64,000 nt of DNA from Pseudoalteromonas citrea (GTDB taxonomy: Bacteria > Pseudomonadota > Gammaproteobacteria > Enterobacterales > Alteromonadaceae). Below are positions 46,772 through 56,871 of this stretch, piece after piece. The position numbers and the translations under genes were made by a program. Below the pieces are notes generated by a model. It did not search any database. It saw only the letters and a program-made list of their open reading frames with translations, and was not told where the DNA came from. The stretch's first letter is position 1. The number at the start of each line of letters is the position of its first letter. The DNA lies in NCBI RefSeq assembly GCF_000238375.3, contig NZ_AHBZ03000021.1:248001-312000 (forward strand). Reading direction: 5' to 3'.

Positions 46772-47299
46772 ATGAAAGTATTAGCATTTGCAGCAAGCAG
46801 TAGCCGTCAGTCAATTAATAAGCAACTTGCAATGCATGTCGCGTCAAAACTAGAAAATGCTGAAGTAGAATTACTTGATCTCAATGACTATGAAATGCCC
46901 ATTTATAGCTCAGACAGAGAAAATGAATCTGGGATCCCTGAACAAGCACAACGTTTTTTTGCAAAAATAACAGAAGCGGACGCCGTCGTTATTTCTTTTG
47001 CCGAACATAATGGAACATACACAGCCGCCTATAAAAATATTTTCGATTGGGCATCTCGAATTAACATGAAGGTCTACCAAGATAAGCCGGCTATTTTACT
47101 TGCAACATCACCGGGTCCGGGTGGGGCAAAGAGTGTGTTAAGTGCGGCTACAAGTTCGGCGCCTTATTTTGCTTTGGATGTAAAAGCTTCAATATCAGTA
47201 CCAAGCTTTTATGACAATTTCGATATGCAAACTGAGCAAATCAGTCACCCTGAGATCATTGACCAAATCCATACTGCGACCAGCGGGTTTGCATCATAA
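46772..47299 (+). CDS. NADPH-dependent FMN reductase
   Basis: A 175-residue flavodoxin-like reductase: an FMN phosphate-binding loop near the N-terminus (AASSSRQSINKQLA), and the SFAEHNGTYTAAYKNIFDW segment equivalent to the PEYNxSxPxxLKNxxDW motif. Members reduce quinones, chromate or azo dyes. The ATG at 46772 follows GGAG. It is divergent from the LysR gene, which probably induces it. Confidence 0.9.
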   Translation: MKVLAFAASSSRQSINKQLAMHVASKLENAEVELLDLNDYEMPIYSSDRENESGIPEQAQRFFAKITEADAVVISFAEHNGTYTAAYKNIFDWASRINMKVYQDKPAILLATSPGPGGAKSVLSAATSSAPYFALDVKASISVPSFYDNFDMQTEQISHPEIIDQIHTATSGFAS

Positions 47300-47337
47300 T
47301 CACTCAAGCATAATCGCCGTCTCACTATAACGACAAT

Positions 47338-47363
47338 GATTGGGGATCATCTGACCCCCAATC
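47338..47363 (+). terminator. Hairpin after the FMN reductase gene
   Basis: GATTGGGG/CCCCAATC, an 8-bp perfect stem with a 10-nt loop, 38 bases after the stop. No T-run follows. Confidence 0.5.
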
Positions 47364-47623
47364 AAAACATATGGCCTAATACAAATATAAAAGTGAATTA
47401 AACATCATTAAAACGTTAACAGCATCAGTGTTAGACAATACTTATCCCCTTTTTTGTTAAAACAATATCGCTCAATAAGCTGTTTCGTGAAATAGAATAT
47501 TACATTTCATTATCAGCAAACAATGAAAACACACTACTTTAAATCATAAAAAACATCCATTATAATTAGTATTTTAGTCTTAATTAACCCTTTATCATTG
47601 ACACTTGTTTACAAATATACGCC

Positions 47624-47640
47624 GATAATCATTCTCATTC
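47624..47640 (-). promoter_or_regulatory. Fur-box-like sequence
   Basis: On the minus strand it reads GAATGAGAATGATTATC, close to the repeated GAGAAT/GATAAT hexamers of Fur operators. It lies 51 bases before the chemotaxis receptor start, downstream of a TTGACA. If real, the receptor would respond to iron. Confidence 0.4.
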
Positions 47641-47690
47641 GTTGACGTATCGTGTACATTGCGCCGCTGTTAATAATGAGTGGAGTATGT

Positions 47691-49673
47691 ATGCTAATTA
47701 AAACCCGGTTACTATTATCTTTTATGTTAATTGGTCTGGTGCCAGCAGGAATAATCGCGCTATTTTCCTTACTCACGGCAAGCTCTGCGCTAGAAAAGCA
47801 AGCATATAACCAACTCACCTCGATTAAACAAATAAAACACACGCAATTGACGGATTACTTTAACGCACGTCAAGCAGATTTAGAGATATTAGTCTCCGAG
47901 TGGCAAGCTGCACATTCTAAAAAAGTAAATCAGTCTCTCAAGCAAACAGCGCAGCAACATCACAGTTTTTTTAAAACGTTTATAGAACAAAAAGGCTACT
48001 ACGATTTATTTGTCATAAACCCTAATGGCTTTGTAGATTACACCGTGGCTAAAGAACCCGATTACCAGACAAGTTTAGTATCAGGTCCTTACCGAAATTC
48101 AGGTCTGGCAATACTTTACAACAGTGTACTTATTAAACGCAGTTTTGTACTGCAAGATTTTAGTCGCTATGCACCGAGTAATAATGAACCAGCCGCCTTT
48201 ATTGGTTTACCTGTCATTGTAAATGGCGAAATTGAAACAATAATCGCGCTACAGCTGTCTATCGACGCAATCAATCGAATTATGCAAACACGTGATGGCA
48301 TGGGTGAATCAGGTGAATCATACTTAGTGGGCGATGACTTATTAATGCGCTCAGACTCATATCTTGATCCAACAGGCCATTCTGTTATTGCAAGTTTTGC
48401 TGGCAACGTTGAACAAAACGGCGTAAATACTGTCGCAGTAAAAAAAGGGCTACAAGGTATTTCTGATACTGAAATTGTTATCGATTACAATGGAAATCCG
48501 GTACTCTCAGCATACCTCCCCTTCACTTTTTCAAATCTTAAATGGGTATTGCTCGCAGAAATTGATGAATCAGAAGCATTTGCACCAGTCTATAAAATGT
48601 ATTGGGCAATTGGGTTAATTGTCATGGTCACTTTAATTGGCGTCGCGGCCATCACCATTATGATCGCAAAGTCAATCATACGCCCGCTTGGCGGAGAGCC
48701 GAGCACAATGCAATCAATAAGCGAACGCATAGCGCAAGGCGATCTTCGTCAAACCTTTGAACACGCGGACTCGCAGCAAGGTGTTTATGGCGCCATGGCG
48801 CGGATGAATCAATCATTAAATAGTATGATTGGCACTATTGTTGAGTCTACATCGCAATTAGCGAGTACCGCAGCGCAAACCAGTGCTGCCAGCAGTCAGT
48901 CTAATGCCAGTTTGCAAGAGCAACACGCAAACATCGAACAAGTTGCATTTGCAATGGAGCAAACCAATCAGTCTATCGAAGAAGTTGCCACCAATGCGCG
49001 TGTGGTGGCTGATTTAAGTCATAGTGCCGAGCAAACCTCCAGTTCCGCCAATGAAAACTTGCAAGCAACAGTTATTCAAATGCAAAAGCTAGGTGCAGCC
49101 ATCGACAATGCAGAAGCGGTGATAAAACGTGTTGAAGGTAATGCACAAAATATTAGCCGCGTATTAGAGGTTATTCAAACAGTCACTGAACAAACCAACC
49201 TACTCGCTTTAAATGCAGCGATAGAAGCAGCACGTGCAGGAGAACATGGTCGAGGCTTTGCAGTTGTTGCTGATGAAGTTCGCCAGCTTGCTAAAAAGAC
49301 CCAAGAGTCAACAGCTGATATTGAAGGAATGATCAATAATTTGCAGTCAGGTACACATCAAGCGGTTGAAGAAATGCACCTTTCTATCGAGGCAACCAAA
49401 CTGACCATTAATGCTGCAAACGACAGTGCAACGTTGCTTGAAGATAGCGTACAACAAATCAATCAAATTGCACAAAGCGCTGAAATGATTGCCACAGCTG
49501 CTCATCAACAAACCATGACCACAGATGAGATTAAGCATAACGTTGAGTCAATTAAACAAGCAGCTGTTGATAATGCAGCTGGCGCAGATCAAGTCTCTTC
49601 TGCGAGCTATGAATTAGATAGATTAAGCAAGGATCTTAAAAACGTCACTGAAAGCTTTAAACTGGCTAATTAA
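47691..49673 (+). CDS. Methyl-accepting chemotaxis protein (dCache-type sensor)
   Basis: A 660-residue receptor: an N-terminal membrane helix, a periplasmic Cache-type sensor (about 30-300; [40 protein letters not shown]), a second membrane helix ([21 protein letters not shown]), a HAMP segment, and a signalling domain with the highly conserved hairpin tip [20 protein letters not shown]. It activates CheA/CheW and directs swimming; the ligand is unknown, although [10 protein letters not shown] Cache domains often bind amino acids or organic acids. The ATG at 47691 follows GGAG. A strong terminator follows the gene. Confidence 0.93.
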   Translation: MLIKTRLLLSFMLIGLVPAGIIALFSLLTASSALEKQAYNQLTSIKQIKHTQLTDYFNARQADLEILVSEWQAAHSKKVNQSLKQTAQQHHSFFKTFIEQKGYYDLFVINPNGFVDYTVAKEPDYQTSLVSGPYRNSGLAILYNSVLIKRSFVLQDFSRYAPSNNEPAAFIGLPVIVNGEIETIIALQLSIDAINRIMQTRDGMGESGESYLVGDDLLMRSDSYLDPTGHSVIASFAGNVEQNGVNTVAVKKGLQGISDTEIVIDYNGNPVLSAYLPFTFSNLKWVLLAEIDESEAFAPVYKMYWAIGLIVMVTLIGVAAITIMIAKSIIRPLGGEPSTMQSISERIAQGDLRQTFEHADSQQGVYGAMARMNQSLNSMIGTIVESTSQLASTAAQTSAASSQSNASLQEQHANIEQVAFAMEQTNQSIEEVATNARVVADLSHSAEQTSSSANENLQATVIQMQKLGAAIDNAEAVIKRVEGNAQNISRVLEVIQTVTEQTNLLALNAAIEAARAGEHGRGFAVVADEVRQLAKKTQESTADIEGMINNLQSGTHQAVEEMHLSIEATKLTINAANDSATLLEDSVQQINQIAQSAEMIATAAHQQTMTTDEIKHNVESIKQAAVDNAAGADQVSSASYELDRLSKDLKNVTESFKLAN

Positions 49674-49686
49674 CTCAGCCCAAAAT

Positions 49687-49715
49687 AAAACGCCAGTGCA
49701 CTCACTGGCGTTTTT
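49687..49715. terminator. Bidirectional rho-independent terminator
   Basis: AAAACGCCAGTG/CACTGGCGTTTT with a CACT loop and T/A tracts on both strands. It serves the chemotaxis receptor gene and the convergent ars operon. Confidence 0.9.
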
Positions 49716-49752
49716 AAACCTAAGTTATATTAACGTGTTACAGTACATCACC

Positions 49753-50949
49753 TTATAGCTTTCTGGTGATCATCAAAGCGAAAGCCAGTAATAGGCTCGA
49801 TACCACTAAGCAAGCTTCTAACCCATAACTTTGATAAATCAAGCCTGAAAAAACCGTGCCAAATAAACGACCCATTGCATTAGCCATATAGTAAAATCCA
49901 ACATCCAACGACACGCCATCGCTATCTGCAAGTTTGACAATTAAATAGCTATGCAATGATGAATTAACCGCAAATAAAGCGCCAAACACCAAAAGTCCAA
50001 TAACAACAGTAACGAGTGGAGCTATATCTAGTACTAAGCCCGCCGCTATCAATAAAGGCACCAAAGTTAATGGCGTAGCCCAAACCACAGCCGCTCGGTT
50101 ACTTTGTGCAATGCTGCTCGCTTTACCTGTGATTTTAGGCGCATTCGCTTGAACTAAACCGTATAAAATGACCCAAGTTGCCATAAAGCCGCCTACCCAA
50201 GTATGATCCCAGCCAAATTGACTAGATAGGTAGACAGGTAATGCAACAACAAACCAGACGTCTCGAGAGGCAAACAAGCATAACCGCGCCGCAGAAAGTA
50301 AATTAATCGCCCGACTTTTAGAGAAAATCTCCGAGAATTTAGGTTTATTTTGCTTTTTACCTAGGTCTTGCTTTAACAAGCATAAGCTCACCAACCAGGT
50401 CAAACTCAACACCCCAGCCATTAGCCACAAGGCACCAGAAAAACCGAGCCATGTAAGCAACACTGCACCAAGAAAAAAGCCAACCCCTTTTAAGGCATTT
50501 TTTGAGCCAGTTAACAAAGCAACCCACTTATACAATGTGCTATCTGCATCTTTGGGGATCAATAATTTAATGGCACTTTTGGCACTCATTTTATTAAGAT
50601 CTTTGGCTATTCCTGATAACGCTTGTGCCACCATAACATAAGCAACGGTTAGCCATTGAGGGTCAATGGCTAACATGGCAATAGCGCCGATTTGTAAGAA
50701 TAACCCCACATTCATCGTTTTATTCAAACCCAAGCGTGCACCAAGCCAACCACCGAGCAAATTGGTAACAACACCAAACATTTCATAAAACAAAAATAGC
50801 ATGGCAATGCTAAGCGGGCTGTATCCTAACTGATGAAAATATAACACCACCAGCATGCGCAGCGCGCCATCAGTCAACGTAAAAGTCCAATAGTTTGCCG
50901 TGATCACTAAGTATTGCTTTAGCGCTTGTGATAAATGTGGAACGGGCAT
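49753..50949 (-). CDS. arsJ: ArsJ, 1-arseno-3-phosphoglycerate exporter (MFS)
   Basis: A 398-residue MFS protein of ArsJ type (ITANYWTFTLTDGALRMLVVLYF at the N-terminus; GIAKDLNKMSAKSAIKLLIP in the loop), immediately downstream of a GAPDH gene and an arsR. ArsJ exports 1-arseno-3-phosphoglycerate, formed when GAPDH uses arsenate instead of phosphate; the unstable product decays outside, giving net arsenate efflux. The 8-base gap to gap supports an operon. Confidence 0.93.
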   Translation of the reverse strand: MPVPHLSQALKQYLVITANYWTFTLTDGALRMLVVLYFHQLGYSPLSIAMLFLFYEMFGVVTNLLGGWLGARLGLNKTMNVGLFLQIGAIAMLAIDPQWLTVAYVMVAQALSGIAKDLNKMSAKSAIKLLIPKDADSTLYKWVALLTGSKNALKGVGFFLGAVLLTWLGFSGALWLMAGVLSLTWLVSLCLLKQDLGKKQNKPKFSEIFSKSRAINLLSAARLCLFASRDVWFVVALPVYLSSQFGWDHTWVGGFMATWVILYGLVQANAPKITGKASSIAQSNRAAVVWATPLTLVPLLIAAGLVLDIAPLVTVVIGLLVFGALFAVNSSLHSYLIVKLADSDGVSLDVGFYYMANAMGRLFGTVFSGLIYQSYGLEACLVVSSLLLAFALMITRKL

Positions 50950-50957
50950 AATATTCT

Positions 50958-51965
50958 CTAACTATTTTGTGCAATAACATAACGAACAAGGTCGGCCGTA
51001 CGATTTGCATAACCCCATTCATTGTCATACCACAAGTACATTTTTACTTGGGTATCGTTAATAACCATTGTCGATAATGCATCAACAATACTGCTGCGCG
51101 GATCTGTTTTGTAATCAACCGATACTAACGGTCTCGTTTCATATCCTAACACCCCTTGCATATCACCATTTGCGGCTTCTTCCATCCAACGATTGATCTC
51201 TTCAGCTGTTGTCGCTCGACTGACTTCAAAAACACAGTCAGTAATAGAGGCATTTGCAAGAGGAACTCGTACCGCATGGCCATTAAGTTTACCTTTTAAT
51301 TCAGGAAATATATGTGTGATTGCAGTCGCAGAACCTGTCGTTGTTGGGATTAGGCTTGCCCCACATGCTCTCGCTCGACGTAAATCTTTGTGCGGCGCAT
51401 CTAAAATGGTTTGCGTATTGGTTATATCGTGAATGGTCGTCATTGATCCGTGTACGATACCAATCTTATCTTGTAACACTTTAACAACCGGTGCCAAACA
51501 ATTGGTCGTACACGATGCTGCAGTCACTATTGGGTGTACTGATTTATCATATAAATCATGATTTACACCCATAACAACATTCAACACGCCCTCTTCTTTA
51601 ACTGGCGCAGTCACTACCACATGTTTAACACCTTGTTGCAGATATCCTGATAGCTTTTCTGTGGTTTTAATTTTTCCAGATGCTTCGATAACTAAATCAC
51701 AGTCAGACCAATTCGTCTCTTTAAGCAACGTGTTTTGTGTCACTGCAACCTGCTGCTCATTAATAATGATGTTTTCGCCTTGCGCTACCGCTTCATGCTC
51801 CCAACGCCCATGTACAGAGTCAAAATTCATCAAGTGTGCCAATGTATGTGCGTCACCAGCAGGATCATTAATGCGGATGATCGAAATATTGACACTGTTA
51901 AATAAAGCGCGCATTGTTAAACGCCCCATTCGGCCAAAACCATTAATACCAACTTTAATCGTCAT
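50958..51965 (-). CDS. gap: ArsJ-associated glyceraldehyde-3-phosphate dehydrogenase
   Basis: A 335-residue GAPDH: NAD-binding [10 protein letters not shown] at the N-terminus, the catalytic Cys in [10 protein letters not shown], and [11 protein letters not shown] near the C-terminus. Its place between arsR and arsJ marks it as the arsenate-resistance paralogue, supplying 1-arseno-3-phosphoglycerate to ArsJ. AGGAG precedes the ATG, which overlaps the arsR end by 11 bases. Not the glycolytic housekeeping copy (inference from context). Confidence 0.94.
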   Translation of the reverse strand: MTIKVGINGFGRMGRLTMRALFNSVNISIIRINDPAGDAHTLAHLMNFDSVHGRWEHEAVAQGENIIINEQQVAVTQNTLLKETNWSDCDLVIEASGKIKTTEKLSGYLQQGVKHVVVTAPVKEEGVLNVVMGVNHDLYDKSVHPIVTAASCTTNCLAPVVKVLQDKIGIVHGSMTTIHDITNTQTILDAPHKDLRRARACGASLIPTTTGSATAITHIFPELKGKLNGHAVRVPLANASITDCVFEVSRATTAEEINRWMEEAANGDMQGVLGYETRPLVSVDYKTDPRSSIVDALSTMVINDTQVKMYLWYDNEWGYANRTADLVRYVIAQNS

Positions 51966-52332
51966 TTTTTTCTCCTAAGTTCTCTGTATCACAGCATGAT
52001 AAAACACGCTCAGGCCTAGAGCCCATTGCATTAAGTTTTGTCTGTGCCGCACTATAGTATGCTTCGTTATCTTTATGTGTCTGCGCCAATGTTATTAATG
52101 CCCATTGAGGCAACGCATCGTTTACTCTGTAATAAACCCACTGCTTATGTTTTCTATCTAATAACAGTTTTTCTTTACGTAATTGCGCAAGGTGACGAGA
52201 CACTTTTGGTTGGCTTTCATTCAGCGCGACCATAAGCTCACATACGCATAACTCTTCTTCTTGCTGAATGAGTAATAACGCTTTTAAGCGTGTTTCATCC
52301 GCTAAGCATTTGAAGAATTTGACCGGATCCAT
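51955..52332 (-). CDS. arsR: ArsR/SmtB-family arsenic-responsive repressor
   Basis: A 125-residue winged-helix repressor. The metalloid-binding ELCVCEL motif (Cys29, Cys31) sits in the DNA-recognition region, as in R773-type ArsR. A second Cys pair (SCCDTE) is near the C-terminus. It would release the operator at 52356 on binding As(III). First gene of arsR-gap-arsJ. Confidence 0.93.
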   Translation of the reverse strand: MDPVKFFKCLADETRLKALLLIQQEEELCVCELMVALNESQPKVSRHLAQLRKEKLLLDRKHKQWVYYRVNDALPQWALITLAQTHKDNEAYYSAAQTKLNAMGSRPERVLSCCDTENLGEKNDD

Positions 52333-52355
52333 ACTGACTCGCTATCAATTGATTA

Positions 52356-52389
52356 CATATGAAATATCATATATTCGAATTTCCATATG
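52356..52389. promoter_or_regulatory. Probable ArsR operator
   Basis: CATATG (52356-52361) and CATATG (52384-52389) are the outer arms of an imperfect AT-rich dyad, CATATGAAAT against ATTTCCATATG. It lies 24 bases upstream of arsR, where ArsR would overlap the promoter. Confidence 0.6.
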
Positions 52390-52470
52390 TACAAGTATAA
52401 ATTTAGTCTGACACATTTTGTAATAAAAAATTCATTGATCATTACTTAAATCGGTATAGGTTAATAATTA

Positions 52471-52486
52471 CCCAAGGAACCTTGGG
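52471..52486. promoter_or_regulatory. Palindrome CCCAAGGAACCTTGGG before the GG-leader peptide gene
   Basis: Perfect 7-bp arms around AA, just upstream of the AAGGA ribosome-binding site of the peptide gene. It could be an operator, or form an RNA stem at the 5' end. Confidence 0.5.
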
Positions 52487-52508
52487 CATTCAAAATTAAG
52501 GAATAGTT

Positions 52509-52691
52509 ATGAAATTAACCTTGAATAAAAAACAAATAAAAACACTTATAAATGAAAAATCAGATTTAAATTTAGATGCCACACCGCAAGTAGCTGGTGG
52601 CCGACCTAAAAGTTGGTGGGGTGGCTGCGGCCCTTCTATGGATAGATTTTGCTATGAAGAGTCACTATCTCCTCGCTTTTGTGAAGGCTAA
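52509..52691 (+). CDS. Double-glycine-leader peptide, putative RiPP/bacteriocin precursor
   Basis: A 60-residue precursor-like peptide. The leader starts MKLTLNKKQIKTLINEKS and ends TPQVAGG, a double-glycine cleavage site of the kind cut by C39 peptidase-containing exporters. The core of about 29 residues (RPKSWWGGCGPSMDRFCYEE, then SLSPRFCEG) has three Cys, a WW pair and several Ser. Strong AAGGA before the ATG, a palindrome in the leader DNA and an intrinsic terminator immediately after make a complete stand-alone unit. No modification enzyme or transporter is adjacent, so processing must be encoded elsewhere. The family is not known to me by name. Confidence 0.75.
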   Translation: MKLTLNKKQIKTLINEKSDLNLDATPQVAGGRPKSWWGGCGPSMDRFCYEESLSPRFCEG

Positions 52692-52705
52692 CCTAGTAAA
52701 TCAAT

Positions 52706-52729
52706 AAAGCACTTTTAGGGTGCTTTTTT
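52706..52729 (+). terminator. Rho-independent terminator of the peptide gene
   Basis: AAAGCAC/GTGCTTT with a 7-nt loop and a run of six T, 14 bases after the stop codon. Confidence 0.9.
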
Positions 52730-52837
52730 CTTGCCATCCATTAAAGAACGCATAATCGGCCTCTATTTATTAAATTTGATACTAATCTTTCACCTAAATC
52801 GGCATAATAGGACAAAATAGTTCAACAAGGATTTAAC

Positions 52838-54187
52838 ATGAGTGAGCAAAGTTCAAGCTTTGAAGTCAACTTTGATGGTTTAGTGGGCCCAACACATAAC
52901 TACGCAGGTCTATCCTACGGTAACGTCGCATCTTTAAATAATGCTGATGCAATTTCTAACCCCAAAGAAGCTGCACTACAAGGCTTAGTCAAAATGAAAG
53001 CCATGCACGATATGGGGTTAAAGCAAGGTATATTCGCTCCTCATGCCCGTCCAGACGTTTCTGCATTGCGCCGACTGGGTTTTACAGGCAATGATGCACA
53101 GGTGATCAACAAAGCAGCAAAAGAGTCTCCTGTATTATTGAGAACTTGCTATTCAGCGTCAGCCATGTGGACCGCCAATGCTGCAACTGTATCTCCTTCT
53201 CAAGATACCACTGATGGGAAAGTACATTTCACCAGTGCAAACCTAAATAATAAGTTTCACCGTTCATTAGAGCCCAGTACAACCAGTAATTTGCTCAAAG
53301 CAATGTTTAATGATGATGAAGCCTTTGCACATCATACTCACCTACCCGACCAACCATTTTTTGGTGACGAAGGCGCAGCAAATCATACTCGCCTATGCGA
53401 TGAACATGGTGCAAAAGGGTTAGAGGTGTTTGTGTATGGTGCAAGCAGTTTAAATCCACAGATAGTCGGACCAAGTAAATTTCCTGCTAGACAAACATTA
53501 GAAGCGAGTGAAGCCGTTGCTCGCTTACACCAAATCCCACAAGAACAACGTATTTTTATTCAACAAAACCCTGATGTTATTGATCAAGGCGTGTTCCATA
53601 ATGATGTTATCGCTGTTGGCAACGCGAATGTTTTATTTTGCCACGAGCAAGCATTCTTAGATCAAGCACACGCATTAACTAAGATTCGTCAAGCTTACAC
53701 TGGCGAAAAATTGCACATTGTAGAAGTGCCGACCCATGCGGTCAGTGTGCAAGATGCCGTAACTAGCTACCTGTTCAATAGCCAATTAGTTAGCCTTGCT
53801 GATGGCAGTATGATGCTGGTTGCGCCTGAAGAATGTGTTAAAAATCCAAAAGTCGCTGACTATATTGAGTTTATGCTGGGCGCTAATAACCCTATAAATT
53901 CAGTGAAATTCTTTGATTTACGTCAAAGCATGCAAAATGGCGGAGGCCCTGCTTGTTTACGTCTACGAGTTGCACTCACTCAGACAGAACTAAGTAAAGT
54001 CAATCAAGCGACATTAATGAGTGAAGAAAAATTTAACACGTTAAACCAATGGGTTGAAAAACATTATCGAGACAAATTGAGTGATCATGATTTGGCAGAA
54101 CCACAATTACTCGTTGAAACTCGCACGGCGCTTGATGACCTTACTGGAATATTAAATCTAGGGAGTGTTTACGAATTTCAAAAGTAA
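52838..54187 (+). CDS. astB: N-succinylarginine dihydrolase
   Basis: A 449-residue enzyme of the arginine succinyltransferase pathway; it hydrolyses N2-succinylarginine to succinylornithine, CO2 and two ammonia. The N-terminus [19 protein letters not shown] and the C-terminal [13 protein letters not shown] (catalytic Cys) are diagnostic AstB signatures. The fold is guanidino-modifying. No other ast gene is adjacent, so the pathway is split in this genome. CAAGGATTTAAC precedes the ATG. Confidence 0.96.
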   Translation: MSEQSSSFEVNFDGLVGPTHNYAGLSYGNVASLNNADAISNPKEAALQGLVKMKAMHDMGLKQGIFAPHARPDVSALRRLGFTGNDAQVINKAAKESPVLLRTCYSASAMWTANAATVSPSQDTTDGKVHFTSANLNNKFHRSLEPSTTSNLLKAMFNDDEAFAHHTHLPDQPFFGDEGAANHTRLCDEHGAKGLEVFVYGASSLNPQIVGPSKFPARQTLEASEAVARLHQIPQEQRIFIQQNPDVIDQGVFHNDVIAVGNANVLFCHEQAFLDQAHALTKIRQAYTGEKLHIVEVPTHAVSVQDAVTSYLFNSQLVSLADGSMMLVAPEECVKNPKVADYIEFMLGANNPINSVKFFDLRQSMQNGGGPACLRLRVALTQTELSKVNQATLMSEEKFNTLNQWVEKHYRDKLSDHDLAEPQLLVETRTALDDLTGILNLGSVYEFQK

Positions 54188-54212
54188 ACGCGTACTAAAA
54201 GACACCTTCTCT

Positions 54213-54243
54213 TTAAAGGCTACAAACTCTCTGTAGCCTTTAA
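54213..54243 (+). terminator. Hairpin after astB
   Basis: A perfect 12-bp stem TTAAAGGCTACA/TGTAGCCTTTAA with a 7-nt loop, 26 bases after the stop. Little T-run beyond the stem's own. Confidence 0.7.
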
Positions 54244-54343
54244 CAAGCCTGTACTGATGTGTTGCCACTCCTATTTATATTTGTATTCAAAAATATGACA
54301 TGATAAGTTAAATTGCATACAATATACATAAATAGACATTCCT

Positions 54344-56704
54344 ATGCTACGTACTTTTATTATACTCAGTACACTATTCTTATCAGCCTGTGCCCAAACA
54401 GGTATAACCGTGCCTACGAATAATCAGGCTAATTTACCAAACCCAGTTTCTTATCATGATCAACGCGTCGATATTCAAGTCAGTGGCAGAACCTCTAAAC
54501 TGAACCACATAGACATTGCCTTCCTAGGGAAAACAATTCCCCGCACTTATAGTGACAATAAAATTCATAACAGTAGAGGCTATGACTGGTGGGTGAGTAA
54601 ACATTTCGCTTTAAAAAGTGATTTACCTGAAGACAAAGTCCGCCTCTATTTAGAGTTACTAGAAATGTCTTATCCCCATTACGTTGAACTGTTTGGAATG
54701 GCTCCAAGCAATATAGAAAACCAACGAATTGCAGTCGTTTATGGAAGCTCTAGAGCAAGGGTACGTGAAGCAATGTTAGATGATGGCTTCTTACGAGGTG
54801 TGCACAAAACTGCAGGGGGAGAAACCATGTTTTATAACCGAGCAGGGTATAACTTTCCAAGCCACCGAGAGCATCATCAAAGATATATCGTAATACATGA
54901 AACCATGCACGCATTTCATATGGCACTCAATGGCCATTCTACGTGGGCACCTAACTGGATCACTGAAGGTCTTGCTGATTCAATTGCCAGTCATGTATAT
55001 GACCCAGATACAAAAGAGCTCACCGTCATGGTTTTTGATAGAGCGCCAATGAATTACATCACAACGGGCTTAAAACAATTTAAAGCAGGCAATGCCCCTT
55101 CAATTGAGGCAATTAATAATGATCCGGCACTAAAACGAGGCCTCAACTTCTTCGTCATACACTTTTTAATGCAAGATCCAATAAGGCAACATTACTTCAA
55201 ACGTTTTCTTACTAAGCTCATGCACAAAAACCCCCATTCAGACGATACACTACCTACTGCAAATCTATTATTGAAGGAAGTATTCCCCAACTGGGAAAAA
55301 GTTGAACGTCAATTTCAAGCGTTTGTAACAAACATTCGGCCTACATTTCAGATAAAAAGTGGCCCATGGGAGCAAAATGGCGGCGCGTATTGGTTACGAA
55401 GTGACGACAGCAAAGCATTACACGAGCTCACAATCTCCCCTCATAAACAGGCGCATCACGAAGTTTTAGACTTTCCTAGACCTCAAGCAAGCTCTCTCAT
55501 AGATACAACGCTTTCAGAAAGCATTGCCTTTAAAATTGATTTTGAAAAGTCACACATTCATCGAGGTCAGATAGGTATTGGGCTACACGCTCTTCGCGTA
55601 TTACACCAAGATGCACAGGAACAAGTGATCCCGTTAATGCTTACTGAAGGTCAACGACTTTCTCTTGGTTCAATCGCTTCGAGTGATCCTATTAAGTCAC
55701 TTGCACTCACATCAGGTATAAGCGAAGAGCTTGAAGAAACAGGTCGTTTGGGTATGACCATTACTCAACAAGACGATAAGTTAATCGTTATTGCTGCAAC
55801 TAAGAACCACAAACAAACGCTGAACTTTAATTTACCTCTGCATGTAGACCTAAACACGCTATCAATACTTGGCCAAGGCATGAACCACAAGCTAACACCT
55901 TATTTATCAAGCCATACTCACACCGTTGTGTACCAAGAGGATAACAATACTGACCCTTGGCTCTATGCTCAGCCAAAGCTCATTCTGCGCGCTTTTAATG
56001 CATGCGAAAACTATGCGACTATTCTACGTCACTGTCGTTCACAACTCGCTCAGTATATACAAAAACTCCCCGACCCAAGCCAACATTTATCAATTACACA
56101 AGCAATTCATGACTTGATTTCAAAGTGGCAACCACAAATACCAACGTATGCAGCCATGACGCTTAATGGGATAGATATCAATACTTATTTCGACGCCCAG
56201 CAACCTTACATGACCGTGAAGAACACAAGTAACGCTGATGTTAAGGTCATGATAAGTCCGCTCTCTTTGTCGAGCAAAAAGCACGCAGAAGTCAAAGCGA
56301 AAACGACTGCGCATATCAAGCTAGATCCTAAATTGGCGGCCATTAACTACACTCTATATCTAAATAATTTAGTTGCGGGTGGTCAAATTGACCTGCATGA
56401 CAAATTATTTGATGGTGTGTATTTAAGTGTGTCAAAAAGCGATGGAAGATTGACACTTGAATTAAGTGGCCCTTATTCAGGACAAACGTCAGGGGAAATT
56501 TCTGCCACGTTTTTAAGCTACACGCATTCAGACGCAACTAAGACCATATGGCGTCAACCCGTTTCAATAGCTCCTTACGAGCATAAAGTTTGGCGCCCCA
56601 CTGAACTAAATTTGCAGCACTATAAAATGGGCATACTTGAAATATCAGCGATCTTAGATGTAGATGGAGAACCTCTTAAGCTAACTAAACGAGTGAACTT
56701 ATGA
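54344..56704 (+). CDS. Lipoprotein with gluzincin metallopeptidase motif
   Basis: A 786-residue protein. Lipobox LSAC puts the lipidated Cys at 16. A zinc peptidase motif reads H185-E-T-M-H189 followed at E208 by ITEGLADSIASH, the layout of gluzincins. The long C-terminal half is beta-rich without recognised motifs. It would act on periplasmic or surface peptides. The family was not recognised. It appears monocistronic between astB and a convergent cupin gene. Confidence 0.75.
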   Translation: MLRTFIILSTLFLSACAQTGITVPTNNQANLPNPVSYHDQRVDIQVSGRTSKLNHIDIAFLGKTIPRTYSDNKIHNSRGYDWWVSKHFALKSDLPEDKVRLYLELLEMSYPHYVELFGMAPSNIENQRIAVVYGSSRARVREAMLDDGFLRGVHKTAGGETMFYNRAGYNFPSHREHHQRYIVIHETMHAFHMALNGHSTWAPNWITEGLADSIASHVYDPDTKELTVMVFDRAPMNYITTGLKQFKAGNAPSIEAINNDPALKRGLNFFVIHFLMQDPIRQHYFKRFLTKLMHKNPHSDDTLPTANLLLKEVFPNWEKVERQFQAFVTNIRPTFQIKSGPWEQNGGAYWLRSDDSKALHELTISPHKQAHHEVLDFPRPQASSLIDTTLSESIAFKIDFEKSHIHRGQIGIGLHALRVLHQDAQEQVIPLMLTEGQRLSLGSIASSDPIKSLALTSGISEELEETGRLGMTITQQDDKLIVIAATKNHKQTLNFNLPLHVDLNTLSILGQGMNHKLTPYLSSHTHTVVYQEDNNTDPWLYAQPKLILRAFNACENYATILRHCRSQLAQYIQKLPDPSQHLSITQAIHDLISKWQPQIPTYAAMTLNGIDINTYFDAQQPYMTVKNTSNADVKVMISPLSLSSKKHAEVKAKTTAHIKLDPKLAAINYTLYLNNLVAGGQIDLHDKLFDGVYLSVSKSDGRLTLELSGPYSGQTSGEISATFLSYTHSDATKTIWRQPVSIAPYEHKVWRPTELNLQHYKMGILEISAILDVDGEPLKLTKRVNL

Positions 56705-56761
56705 ATCTAAAATCGTTTAAATAAATACGACCCCTAGTACTCTGTCTAGAATCCAGTAGCT

Positions 56762-56800
56762 GGCACATTCATGTGAGTAATATGTTTGTATGAATGTGCC
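56762..56800. terminator. Hairpin between convergent genes
   Basis: GGCACATTCAT/ATGAATGTGCC, 11 perfect pairs with a 17-nt loop, in the gap between the lipoprotein and cupin genes. No T-run. Confidence 0.5.
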
Positions 56801-56871
56801 GCCGTCTATATATAACTGTTCAAGTCGAAAAATTATTCAATTAAATCAATGTCAAAAAACATATTCTCAAT

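Larger units (their letters stand above)
47300..47690. other. Intergenic region before the chemotaxis receptor
   Basis: A 391-base gap. A hairpin after the reductase gene is at 47338-47363. A possible -35 (TTGACA at 47598-47603) and a Fur-like sequence at 47624-47640 precede the receptor gene. No ORF seen. Confidence 0.55.
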
